A stretch of DNA of 25,103 nt from an uncultured Dialister sp. (GTDB lineage: Bacteria; Bacillota; Negativicutes; Veillonellales; Dialisteraceae). A program made the position numbers and the translations under genes. Below, piece after piece: positions 1 to 6,378 of the stretch (positions are counted from its first letter, which is position 1; each line of letters starts with the position of its first letter). The notes under the pieces were generated by a model that was not told where the DNA came from, made no database searches, and saw only the letters and a list, made by a program, of their open reading frames with translations. The stretch covers positions 1-25,103 of the forward strand of contig CAKQBK010000039.1 in the NCBI GenBank assembly GCA_934216155.1, read 5' to 3'.

Positions 1-72
1 AACCTGAGAAACTTTGTCACAAAAGGAATCACCACATATTTCGCTTAACTTAACAGCATTGCCCGCCGGGGG
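1..72. repeat. Right end of a family C palindromic repeat, cut by the window edge
   Basis: The stretch ends in CTTAACTTAACAGCATTG plus a GC-rich tail, the same terminal arm that closes the complete family C copy at 6861-7111. The bases before it (AACCTGAGAA and GTCACAAAAGGAATCA) match the right half of that copy in order. The left half lies outside the window. Confidence 0.6.
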
Positions 73-245
73 AGAATTAAAGAGGGGGAGGCACTAGCGG
101 TATACTTCGCTATGAACACAGCAAGCGTGCTTGGTGATGCCTGCTCCCAGCGCTTATCAGCACATTCGAGAAACCTGAGAACCCTTAGCAACCTGAGCAA
201 CTTGAGAACCCTGTAACTTCTATGGAAATCATGCTAACTGACAAT
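66..245. repeat. Direct repeat copy 1 with 9-bp CAACCTGAG-like units (family C)
   Basis: This unit is repeated in the same orientation at 808-1000. Both begin with GGGGGAGAATTAAAGAGGGG, continue through a shared GCACTAGCGGTATACTTCGC, and end in degenerate 9-bp units (AACCTGAGA, ACCCTTAGC, AACCTGAGC, AACTTGAGA). The small GIY-YIG gene and a family A element lie between the two copies. No coding potential is seen. Confidence 0.7.
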
Positions 246-253
246 AAATAATT

Positions 254-514
254 ATGACAGACGAAAAACGACAATACTTCACCTACATCCTGCAATGCAG
301 CGATGGCACGTACTACACGGGCTTCACGGTAGACGATGTACAAAAACGAGTGGCCACCCACAATGCGGGAAAAGGGGCGAAGTACACCAGAAGCAGACTC
401 CCGGTGGCTTTGGTGTGGTATCATATATGGGACACCGAGCACGAAGCCCGGAGCCAGGAGTACGCCATCAAACGACTGACGAGAAAACAGAAAGAAATGT
501 TGATTAGGAGTTAG
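254..514 (+). CDS. GIY-YIG nuclease superfamily protein, YhbQ/UPF0213 type
   Basis: An 86-residue protein covering a single GIY-YIG fold. The first motif is YILQCSDGTYYTG (about residues 11-23), followed by the RVATHNAGKGAKYTR segment typical of the UPF0213/YhbQ group, and it ends in a conserved IKRLTRKQK-like tail. Members are small stand-alone domains, some with reported nuclease activity on structured or damaged DNA; the cellular role is poorly defined. The length is normal for the group. The ATG at 254 is the only sensible start, but it has no clear Shine-Dalgarno sequence, so translation may be weak. The gene stands alone between repeats. The family assignment is secure; the function is an inference from the family. 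Confidence 0.88.
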   Translation: MTDEKRQYFTYILQCSDGTYYTGFTVDDVQKRVATHNAGKGAKYTRSRLPVALVWYHIWDTEHEARSQEYAIKRLTRKQKEMLIRS

Positions 515-535
515 GCTTCATAACGGCTAGCGTCA

Positions 536-551
536 TGTTTCCCGTGAAACA
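536..551. promoter_or_regulatory. parS-like box (1 mismatch)
   Basis: TGTTTCCCGTGAAACA differs by one base from the known ParB site TGTTNCACGTGAAACA. It forms the left end of element A1. Confidence 0.5.
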
Positions 552-757
552 TAGTGATAAAAGGTTATGATTCTGCTAACTCCGATTCCCCAACAAAAAG
601 TCATTAAAAGGCTAGCGATAAGGTTATGAAGGGTTATATAAGGTTATGAAATTGACGGTAGTCTCATAACCTTGTATAACCTATATAACCTTTTGGCAAG
701 TGGTATTATCGATATGTGATGACCAAGGGCAAGGTAGAATAATACCCTTTAGAATCA

Positions 758-773
758 CGTTTCACGTGAAACA
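758..773. promoter_or_regulatory. parS-like box (1 mismatch)
   Basis: CGTTTCACGTGAAACA differs from the ParB site only at the first base. It forms the right end of element A1. Confidence 0.5.
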
Positions 774-807
774 TGACGCTAGCGTTATCATTGATTTATC
801 TCCCCTG

Positions 808-1000
808 TCGGGGGAGAATTAAAGAGGGGGAGGCACTAGCGGTATACTTCGCCATGAACATATCAAGCGCATTTGGTGATTCCTGCTCCTAGCATTTAGC
901 GGCACATTCGAGAAACCTGAGAACCCTTAGCAACCTGAGCAACTTGAGCAACCTGAAAACCCTGTATTTCTAACAAAATCATACCTACTAACACAAATCC
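808..1000. repeat. Direct repeat copy 2 (family C), upstream of the DUF2232 gene
   Basis: This is the second copy of the unit at 66-245, with the same opening and the same run of 9-bp CAACCTGAG-like units near 905-960. It ends about 25 bp before the TTG start of the next gene, so any promoter for that gene must lie within or just beside the repeat. Confidence 0.7.
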
Positions 1001-1026
1001 GTATCTGAGAGAAAAGAGGCAAACCA

Positions 1027-1656
1027 TTGACACCAACCAATCCATCGGTACAAAAAACGAAATATCTCACCGAGGCGGCAGCGGCCGCTGCCATTGCAGC
1101 CATGCTGGTGCTTTTGAAATTATTGGCACCGTTTCTGGTGTTCATCACTATGCTCACTGCGGCCATTCCCATTGCGGTGATTTGTGATTTTCACGGCATG
1201 AAATGGGGCATTGGCACGTCGGTGGCAGAAATTCTACTGGTCAATATGATCGGCGGGCCGGAAATTGGGATGACTACCGCTTTCTATGCAGCAGCTTTGG
1301 GACTGGCTATGGGTTACGGATTCCGTCACAAATGGTCGTTCAACAAAACCATGCACCTCACTGCACTGGCTTATGTGGTGGAAATGTCCTATAAAATTGC
1401 CTTTTCCATTTACATCTTAGGCATAGCCGATGCGCTGTCTTCTGCCATCGACCGATTTGTCACCTTCATCCGCTGGATCTGGCAACCACTGTCTCACATT
1501 TTCGGCTTCGACCCAGACCCGGGAAAAGCAGTTTTCACCACATCCGGTATGGTTATGGTGGGACTCATCTTTATTCTCAATGCGTACTGCTACGCGTACC
1601 TGAACCAGGAACTGGGGCGGGACGTGCTGAAGCGGCTGAAAGCGGGAAGAAGATAA
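1027..1656 (+). CDS. DUF2232 (YybS-like) multi-pass membrane protein
   Basis: A 209-residue, very hydrophobic protein with five to six predicted membrane segments. The N-terminal part (TEAAAAAAIAAMLVLL, then a segment with PIAVICDFHGMKWG near residue 50-65, then a GGPEIG loop) fits the DUF2232/YybS family, whose members resemble small-molecule transporter subunits but have no proven role. The usual family length is about 300 residues, so this is a short version. The start is a TTG at 1027 preceded by AGAGG at 1014-1018. In Bacillus and relatives the family gene lies near the origin, close to rplI, the replicative helicase gene and purA; purA is also in this window, though not adjacent. Membrane location is certain; the family call is moderately sure. 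Confidence 0.62.
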   Translation: MTPTNPSVQKTKYLTEAAAAAAIAAMLVLLKLLAPFLVFITMLTAAIPIAVICDFHGMKWGIGTSVAEILLVNMIGGPEIGMTTAFYAAALGLAMGYGFRHKWSFNKTMHLTALAYVVEMSYKIAFSIYILGIADALSSAIDRFVTFIRWIWQPLSHIFGFDPDPGKAVFTTSGMVMVGLIFILNAYCYAYLNQELGRDVLKRLKAGRR

Positions 1657-1660
1657 TATA

Positions 1661-1726
1661 GTGAGGAGTTAGGAATGAGGAGTGAGGAGTGGTAGTAGCG
1701 GCGCACAAATTATAAAGCGCCGCATT
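1661..1726. repeat. Family B half-element; may act as terminator
   Basis: Degenerate 7-bp units (GTGAGGA, GTTAGGA, ATGAGGA, GTGAGGA) lead into the hairpin GCGGCGC (1698-1704) / GCGCCGC (1717-1723), then ATTTTTAT. It starts 5 bp after the DUF2232 stop codon, and its stem plus T-rich tail could serve as that gene's terminator. Confidence 0.65.
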
Positions 1727-1761
1727 TTTATATTTCTTTCCTAAGAAAATGGATGGAGACA

Positions 1762-1777
1762 TGTTTCACGTGAAACA
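1762..1777. promoter_or_regulatory. Perfect parS-like box
   Basis: TGTTTCACGTGAAACA matches the known ParB site exactly and forms the left end of element A2. Confidence 0.6.
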
Positions 1778-2041
1778 TTGGTTAAAAGGGGTATTATTCT
1801 GCCATGGCCTTTTGTCTAACATAGCAAAAAGTACGCCTGCCCCAAGGTTATAAAGGTTAGCCCTTCGGGCAGGTTATTTTTAGCTGATTTCAATTAACAT
1901 AAAACAGAAAAGGGTTATAAAAAGGTTATGAGATTTCCGATAGTCTCATAACCTTTTTATAACCCTTCATAACCTTTTGACAGGCGAAGAATCCAATTTG
2001 TTAGTTAGAAGAACAGGGCAGAATAATACCCTTTATCACTT

Positions 2042-2057
2042 TGTTTCCCGTGAAACA
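2042..2057. promoter_or_regulatory. parS-like box (1 mismatch)
   Basis: TGTTTCCCGTGAAACA forms the right end of element A2, 20 bp from the 3' end of the minus-strand DtxR-family gene. Confidence 0.5.
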
Positions 2058-2076
2058 TATCTCTATCCGTTTTCTC

Positions 2077-2721
2077 TCACTCTTCTACATACACCTGCTG
2101 TGCGGCTTTATAGCTGAGGGAGACTTCTCCAGTTGGTGTTTCCAAAAGAACCGGCCCTTCGTAGGGTTCTTTTTCTTTGACGGTCACTTCCATGCCGATG
2201 TCAATGCCGCGACTCTGGATGTAGTCCATGAGGCGATAGTCTTCTTCTACACGAAGGATGTGGGTGCTTTCCCCGTCTTCCAATTCAGACAAAGTGCGAG
2301 TGGTGATGCCTTCCCGGCTGCCATCTTTCTTTGGAATCGGATCGCCGTGGGGGCAATAGTCTGGATAGCCTAAAAATTCATCGAGCCGATCGCAAAGGGT
2401 GTCTATGGTCTGATGTTCCAATCCTTCTGCCAATTCATGGGCTTCGCTCCAGGAGAAGTGAAGTTTCTTTACCAGAAATACTTCCCATAGCGCATGGTAC
2501 CGCATGAGACGACCCGCTTCTTTGAGGCCCTTGCGAGTCATTTTGCTGCCCTTATATGCGGTATAATCCACATAGCCTTGCTTCTGCAGCTTGGCAATCA
2601 TTTCACTGACAGATGGGGGAGATACGTGAAGCATCTCGGATAACTCTTTATTGGTTACCAAATCATGGCCTTCACTGATAATATAAATGGCCTTTAAATA
2701 GTCTTCCTTCCCAGATGTCAT
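2077..2721 (-). CDS. DtxR/MntR-family metal-dependent transcriptional repressor
   Basis: A 214-residue protein with three DtxR-family parts: an N-terminal winged helix-turn-helix (TNKELSEMLHVSPPSVSEMI at residues 23-42), a metal-binding and dimerisation domain (the RYHALWEVFLVKKL, EAHELAEGLEH and PHGDPIP segments, with His and Glu/Cys ligand candidates), and a C-terminal FeoA/SH3-like domain from about residue 140. It should bind DNA when loaded with Mn(II) or Fe(II) and repress metal uptake genes. The three-domain architecture is closer to DtxR/IdeR than to the two-domain Bacillus MntR; the metal cannot be told from sequence. It has its own promoter (2800-2828) and an inverted repeat at 2743-2766 that could be its autoregulatory operator. 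The next minus-strand gene upstream is a MATE exporter with a separate promoter. Confidence 0.9.
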   Translation of the reverse strand: MTSGKEDYLKAIYIISEGHDLVTNKELSEMLHVSPPSVSEMIAKLQKQGYVDYTAYKGSKMTRKGLKEAGRLMRYHALWEVFLVKKLHFSWSEAHELAEGLEHQTIDTLCDRLDEFLGYPDYCPHGDPIPKKDGSREGITTRTLSELEDGESTHILRVEEDYRLMDYIQSRGIDIGMEVTVKEKEPYEGPVLLETPTGEVSLSYKAAQQVYVEE

Positions 2722-2742
2722 AGTAACCCTTCTTTCTGTATG

Positions 2743-2766
2743 GGAAATATAATTTCTCGTATTTCC
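2743..2766. promoter_or_regulatory. Candidate operator upstream of the DtxR-family gene
   Basis: An inverted repeat GGAAATA (2743-2749) / TATTTCC (2760-2766) with a 10-bp spacer lies about 30 bp after the predicted transcription start and 22 bp before the start codon. The position fits autorepression. Which protein binds it is an inference. Confidence 0.4.
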
Positions 2767-2799
2767 TAATTTTTTATTTCTTTCCTTCCTCTATTTTTT

Positions 2800-2828
2800 A
2801 TTATACGACATTTAGAATTATATTTCAA
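2800..2828 (-). promoter_or_regulatory. Sigma-A promoter of the DtxR-family gene
   Basis: On the minus strand there is a TTGAAA -35 box (2828-2823), a 17-bp spacer and a perfect TATAAT -10 box (2805-2800). Start of transcription is expected near 2793. Confidence 0.7.
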
Positions 2829-2846
2829 AGACGCTTGGAGTAGATA

Positions 2847-3064
2847 GTTAGGAATTAGGAGTGAGGAGTGGTGGTGGCGGCGCATAAAAATTGGGAAGCG
2901 CCGCAACTATATAATAAAATATTCACAATAAAAACGGATAGAATCATGTTTCACGTGAAACATGCCTCTATCCGTTTTCTTATCAAAAAATATAAAAAGG
3001 GGTATTGGGGCGCTTCTTAAGTTGTGCGCCCCTTCCACCACTCCTCATTCCTCACTCCTAATTT
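2847..3064. repeat. Complete family B palindrome carrying a central parS hairpin
   Basis: The left arm has 7-bp units (TTAGGAA, TTAGGAG, TGAGGAG) and the hairpin GCGGCGC (2877-2883) / GCGCCGC (2898-2904). The right arm has the hairpin GGGGCGC (3007-3013) / GCGCCCC (3026-3032) followed by the complementary units. The centre holds an ACGGATAGA / TCTATCCGT hairpin around a perfect parS-like box. It lies between the DtxR-family promoter and the 3' end of the MATE gene. Confidence 0.75.
2947..2962. promoter_or_regulatory. Perfect parS-like box in the centre of a family B element
   Basis: TGTTTCACGTGAAACA is an exact match to the ParB consensus. It sits at the centre of a larger hairpin (2935-2977) rather than at an element end. 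Confidence 0.6.
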
Positions 3065-3094
3065 TTATATCGAAAGGAAGTGATTGAATAGGTG

Positions 3095-4426
3095 CTATAC
3101 TCCACTAAGCAATGCTCTCCATCCTTTCTGATGTACCCGGTACAGCAGGAAGGTGGCGCAAGTGGCGCGGATGATCTGGTCCAAAAGGAGGGCACACCAG
3201 GCACCCAGGAGACCCAGATTCAGCACGTAGAGGAAGAAAGCAGTCATAAGAGGACGCAGGAAGGTAATGGAGAAGAAGGAATACCCTGCTACCTGCGCCG
3301 CTTTTCCAGAACCGCGGAGAATACCGGCGGACAGAATCGCATGGGCTTCGGGGAAGCTCACCACGGCCACGAAAATCATAATGAGAGACGACATTTCAAT
3401 GGATGCCGGATCGCTGGAGTAAAGAGCAAAAATATCATGGCGGAAGAAAATAATGGCACCGCACACCAAAGTGGAAAGAATAAGGCTCCATTTGAGGCCG
3501 CTTCGTTTATAAGCATGCCATTCTTCTTCGCTGCCTTTCCCGCAGGACTGGCCAGCCATAACCATGCTGGCTTTACCAAATCCCATAATGAAATCGTAGT
3601 ACACATCACAGATGTTCATACAAATGCTGTGTACCGCAAAGGGGATGGTACCGAGCCCAGCGGCCATGCGTCCGAAAAGAACCATACCGATACGTTCACT
3701 ACCCTGTTCCGACAGGATGCTGCAGAGAAGGGGAAGAAGCATTTTGAAATAGGCTTTATCAGGAATGTAGCTGCCACCATCAAAGAACCCTTCGCCTTTT
3801 AAGATGTAAGTGGTCCAAGCCAACGTGAAGATGGTGCTCACCAAAGTACCGATGGCCGCCCCGGTGATGCCCAGTTGCGGAACCGGTCCCAGACCGAAAA
3901 TCAAAAGCGCATTCAGAATGACATTCAAAATATTTCCGCATACATTGGTCTTCATGATCACGCTGGTTTTTCCGTATCCCAGCTGCAATGCCTGCAGAAT
4001 CAATGTGAGGGAAGTGACATATACAGAAACAAGAGCAATGGGACCATAGGCCATGGCTTCTGTCATGTATTCCGCATTGGCACCCATGAGATAGAAAATA
4101 TCTTCCAGGAAAATATAGAAAATCACATGCAGAATGGCCATGAAAATCGCACAAAGCAAAAGGGACTTTTTCATGATGTCCGTGGACCGTTTCTGATTCC
4201 CCGCACCGGCTTGTTTAGAAACCAGAAGCGTCACCGAAGACGCTAGAGAACGAGAAAAGCAGAGAAGAATCAAACGGGGCTGCAGGAAAATACTGACCGC
4301 AGCAATGGATAAAGCACCTAACGCACCGACCATGATGAGGTCCGTCGATGCCAACAGAATCATGAAAAGTCCTTCCAGAGCGGCAGGAAGTGCAATTTTA
4401 AGGTATTTCTTGTCGTATTGGTTCAT
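3095..4426 (-). CDS. MATE-family multidrug/cation exporter
   Basis: A 443-residue protein with about twelve membrane segments in two homologous bundles, a normal length for the MATE (NorM/DinF-like) family. The early DLIMVGALGALSIAAVS segment (residues 29-45) and LVSKQAGAGNQKRS (about 68-81) match the family's first-bundle signature. Members use a Na+ or H+ gradient to expel cationic drugs or metabolites across the inner membrane; the substrate cannot be predicted. The ATG at 4426 is the first in frame after the promoter at 4479-4507, but the Shine-Dalgarno sequence is weak. The gene ends 30 bp from the family B element, whose GC hairpin may end its transcript. It is unrelated in function to the flanking aro cluster. 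Confidence 0.9.
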   Translation of the reverse strand: MNQYDKKYLKIALPAALEGLFMILLASTDLIMVGALGALSIAAVSIFLQPRLILLCFSRSLASSVTLLVSKQAGAGNQKRSTDIMKKSLLLCAIFMAILHVIFYIFLEDIFYLMGANAEYMTEAMAYGPIALVSVYVTSLTLILQALQLGYGKTSVIMKTNVCGNILNVILNALLIFGLGPVPQLGITGAAIGTLVSTIFTLAWTTYILKGEGFFDGGSYIPDKAYFKMLLPLLCSILSEQGSERIGMVLFGRMAAGLGTIPFAVHSICMNICDVYYDFIMGFGKASMVMAGQSCGKGSEEEWHAYKRSGLKWSLILSTLVCGAIIFFRHDIFALYSSDPASIEMSSLIMIFVAVVSFPEAHAILSAGILRGSGKAAQVAGYSFFSITFLRPLMTAFFLYVLNLGLLGAWCALLLDQIIRATCATFLLYRVHQKGWRALLSGV

Positions 4427-4478
4427 AAGTAAGCTCGCTGTAGAAAATGATAAGTAAAAAATTAAAGAAATCTTTCAC

Positions 4479-4507
4479 ATTCTATATAAAAATGATGAAA
4501 AAGTCAA
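4479..4507 (-). promoter_or_regulatory. Sigma-A promoter of the MATE gene
   Basis: On the minus strand there is a TTGACT -35 box (4507-4502), a 17-bp spacer and a TAGAAT -10 box (4484-4479), about 50 bp upstream of the start codon. Confidence 0.55.
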
Positions 4508-4609
4508 GTTATACTGATAAAGAATATCAATTAGGAGAAAGAGTTGAAAAATTCAAGTGTGAAAAGCGGAAAACGGGGAGCGACATGCGGTGGGTATACG
4601 GATAGGTGA

Positions 4610-4790
4610 GAAGGTTATGATTCTGCCATGGGGGTTATTGTAATAAATCAATACTACCGCTTGTCAAAAGGTTAAAAAGGGTTATATATAGGTTATGGGG
4701 GTTACGTTAGTTTCATAACCTTTATAACCCTTAGTATAGCCGTGACATAACAATGTTAGATATCCGATCCTATGCAAATAATAACCTTTT
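4610..4790. repeat. Family A palindromic element (A3) without parS boxes
   Basis: The left end is AAGGTTATGATTCTGCC and the right end is GCAAATAATAACCTTT, with a central palindrome (GGGTTATATATAGGTTATG and its partner) at about 4665-4735. It lies directly before the aro leader promoter. Confidence 0.65.
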
Positions 4791-4848
4791 ACTATTATGT
4801 GTTAAATGCAAAGTGTCTCAAATGTTCTATGCAAAAAACGCATGCCTA

Positions 4849-4878
4849 TTGACAAATGGTCACCTTTGCGTCTATAAT
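4849..4878 (+). promoter_or_regulatory. Sigma-A promoter of the aro leader/operon
   Basis: A perfect TTGACA (4849-4854) and a perfect TATAAT (4873-4878) are separated by 18 bp. This is the best promoter match in the window. It should start transcription near 4885, about 26 bp before the leader peptide. Confidence 0.8.
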
Positions 4879-4910
4879 CGGTTAACTTCTACAGAAAGGA
4901 AAGAGCCATC

Positions 4911-5033
4911 ATGAGACAGTTGAATCATTCTATGACAACTGCATATGCATTTGACTATACCGTTAGCTATTACTTTAGCTACGGCTATTTTGCGTACCCC
5001 AAATCTCATGAGAATCAAGCCCTTTTCAGATAA
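4911..5033 (+). CDS. Tyr/Phe-rich leader peptide of the aromatic biosynthesis operon
   Basis: A 40-codon ORF with ATG at 4911, a strong ribosome-binding site (AGAAAGGA, 4893-4900) and stop TAA at 5031-5033. Seven Tyr and four Phe codons are present; residues 12-29 contain ten aromatic residues in eighteen (segments such as YYFSYGYFAY). There are no Trp codons. The ORF lies between a consensus promoter and an intrinsic terminator, and the first gene downstream encodes DAHP synthase. By analogy with pheA and trp leaders, ribosome stalling at Tyr/Phe codons when the cognate charged tRNAs are scarce should prevent the terminator from forming. The reading frame and composition are seen directly; the regulatory role is an inference from a well-known mechanism. 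Confidence 0.88.
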   Translation: MRQLNHSMTTAYAFDYTVSYYFSYGYFAYPKSHENQALFR

Positions 5034-5068
5034 GCAATTTCTAGAAACCAAAGGACAGACTCATGAGA
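5004..5068 (+). promoter_or_regulatory. Candidate antiterminator pairing in the aro leader
   Basis: TCTCATGAG (5004-5012) can pair with CTCATGAGA (5060-5068), and CCTTT (5021-5025) with AAAGG (5050-5054). The second helix would sequester the left arm of the terminator. The upstream strand lies between the Tyr-rich codons and the leader stop codon, so a stalled ribosome leaves it free while a ribosome that reaches the stop codon masks it. Confidence 0.6.
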
Positions 5069-5086
5069 GCCTGTCCTTTTCTTTTT
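5050..5086 (+). terminator. Leader (attenuator) terminator
   Basis: The 9-bp stem AAAGGACAG (5050-5058) / CTGTCCTTT (5071-5079), with a 12-nt loop containing CTCATGAG, is followed by TCTTTTT. It lies 17 nt after the leader stop codon and about 240 bp before aroF. Confidence 0.85.
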
Positions 5087-5133
5087 CTGGAATGTAGGAT
5101 GGAAGGAATAGTTTAGTTATGAATTGTTTTGAA

Positions 5134-5284
5134 GATAATGAGTAATGAGCAATGAATAATTGAGGTGGCGGCGCACAATTCATAAAGCGCCGCAAGACTT
5201 TTAAAATATAAGGGGCATTGGGGTGCCATATTAACTGATGCGCCCCTTCCCCAATTACTCATTTCTAATTGCTAATTACTCATT
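5134..5284. repeat. Family B variant palindrome with AATGAGC-type 7-bp units
   Basis: The left arm has the units AGTAATG, AGCAATG, AATAATT and the hairpin GCGGCGC (5168-5174) / GCGCCGC (5187-5193). The right arm has GGGGTGC (5220-5226) / GCGCCCC (5240-5246) and then complementary ATTACTC, ATTTCTA, ATTGCTA units. It is transcribed as part of the aroF 5' region once the attenuator is passed. Confidence 0.7.
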
Positions 5285-5327
5285 GCATTGGTAGGCTTGC
5301 CCAGAGAGGCAAAGAGGAGGAAACATT

Positions 5328-6344
5328 ATGATTATCGTTATGAAACAGAACGCACCGCTGGCAGAAATTGAAAGACTGGAAGCAGAACTGACAGAGAAAG
5401 GATTCCAGGTGGATCGCAGTAAAGGTTCTAGCAAAGTGGTTTTAGGGCTCGTGGGGGATACATCCGCACTGGATGAAAGAGATTTCCTCAGCAATGAATG
5501 GGTCGATAAGGTTATGCGCGTGCAGGAACCATACAAACGGGCCAGCCGTGCATTCCATCCACAAGATTCAATAATCGATGTGAGCGGCGTCAAAGTGGGC
5601 GGGAAGAAACTGGTGGTTATGGCCGGCCCTTGCTCTATTGAAACACCAGAGCAGATGCACATTATTTCCAGTGCAGTCAAGAAATCCGGTGCGTCCATGC
5701 TCCGTGGTGGTGCGTTCAAACCAAGAACCTCTCCATACTCCTTCCAGGGGTTGGGCGAAAAAGGACTGGATATGCTGATTTCCGCTGCTCACGATGTGGA
5801 ACTGCCGGTCGTGACGGAGCTGATGAGTGCCGATAAGATTGGGATGTTCCTGGAAAAGAAAGTGGACCTCATTCAGATTGGTGCTAGAAATATGCAGAAC
5901 TTCGACCTGCTGAAAGCAGTAGGCCGTCTTCATGTGCCGGTGCTGCTGAAACGAGGCATGTCTGCCACCATCGAAGAATGGCTCATGAGCGCCGAATACA
6001 TCATGTCCGAAGGCAATCATAATGTCATCCTCTGTGAACGCGGTATTCGTACCTTTGAAAAAGCCACCAGAAATACACTGGACTTGTCTGCCGTAGCGGC
6101 TGTGAAACGAATGAGCCACCTGCCCATCATCGTAGACCCCAGCCACGCCACCGGCCGCCGCTGGATGGTAGAAGACATGGCCATGGCTGCTATTGCTGCC
6201 GGTGCTGATGGAATCATGTGCGAAGTTCACAACGATCCAGAACACGCATGGTGTGACGGCGCTGAATCCATCACCCCAGACACCTTCGATCACCTCATGG
6301 GCCGTCTGAGACAACTGGCACCGATTGTTGGTAGAGAAATCTAA
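5328..6344 (+). CDS. aroF: 3-deoxy-7-phosphoheptulonate (DAHP) synthase, type I-beta
   Basis: Catalyses the first shikimate-pathway step, phosphoenolpyruvate plus erythrose 4-phosphate to DAHP. The 338 residues match the length and order of the Thermotoga-type I-beta enzyme: an N-terminal ferredoxin-like domain (1 to about 70) that binds Tyr/Phe in that enzyme, then a TIM barrel. Visible motifs are AGPCSIE (99-105), KPRTSPYSFQG (131-141), QIGARNMQNF (183-192), LLKRG (206-210) and DPSHATGRR (270-278). Likely metal ligands are Cys102, His273, Glu299 and Asp310. The ATG at 5328 is well placed behind AGGAGG (5315-5320). The gene is first after the Tyr/Phe attenuator, so entry into the pathway appears controlled both by transcription and by feedback. 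An 814-bp repeat block separates it from tyrA. Confidence 0.96.
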   Translation: MIIVMKQNAPLAEIERLEAELTEKGFQVDRSKGSSKVVLGLVGDTSALDERDFLSNEWVDKVMRVQEPYKRASRAFHPQDSIIDVSGVKVGGKKLVVMAGPCSIETPEQMHIISSAVKKSGASMLRGGAFKPRTSPYSFQGLGEKGLDMLISAAHDVELPVVTELMSADKIGMFLEKKVDLIQIGARNMQNFDLLKAVGRLHVPVLLKRGMSATIEEWLMSAEYIMSEGNHNVILCERGIRTFEKATRNTLDLSAVAAVKRMSHLPIIVDPSHATGRRWMVEDMAMAAIAAGADGIMCEVHNDPEHAWCDGAESITPDTFDHLMGRLRQLAPIVGREI

Positions 6345-6378
6345 AGTGTAACATGGAGATGAAACCGCGTGTCTTATA

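Larger units (their letters stand above)
521..788. repeat. Family A palindromic element (A1) with a parS-like box at each end
   Basis: An inverted repeat about 268 bp long. The outer arms are TAACGGCTAGCGTCATG on the left and its near-complement ending at 788 on the right. Inside each arm is a parS-like 16-mer (536-551 and 758-773), then an AAAGGTTATGATTCTGCT-type terminal repeat, and in the middle a TTATAACC-rich palindrome at about 620-695. No transposase is encoded. It fills most of the 515-1026 gap and is best described as a MITE-like intergenic element. Confidence 0.75.
1762..2057. repeat. Family A palindromic element (A2) bounded by two parS-like boxes
   Basis: A perfect parS-like box at the left edge and a one-mismatch box at the right edge enclose terminal repeats of the type AAAGGGGTATTATTCTGCC / GGCAGAATAATACCCTTT. 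A small GCCCTTCGGGC hairpin lies near 1861, and a central palindrome at about 1910-1980 contains GGTTATGAGA / TCTCATAACC. It occupies the whole gap between the family B half-element and the DtxR-family gene. Confidence 0.75.

Noticed and set aside
4885..5327. T-box riboswitch before aroF
   Set aside because: I find no T-box sequence (AGGGTGGNACCGCG-like) and no specifier-loop arrangement. The translated Tyr/Phe leader explains the region better.
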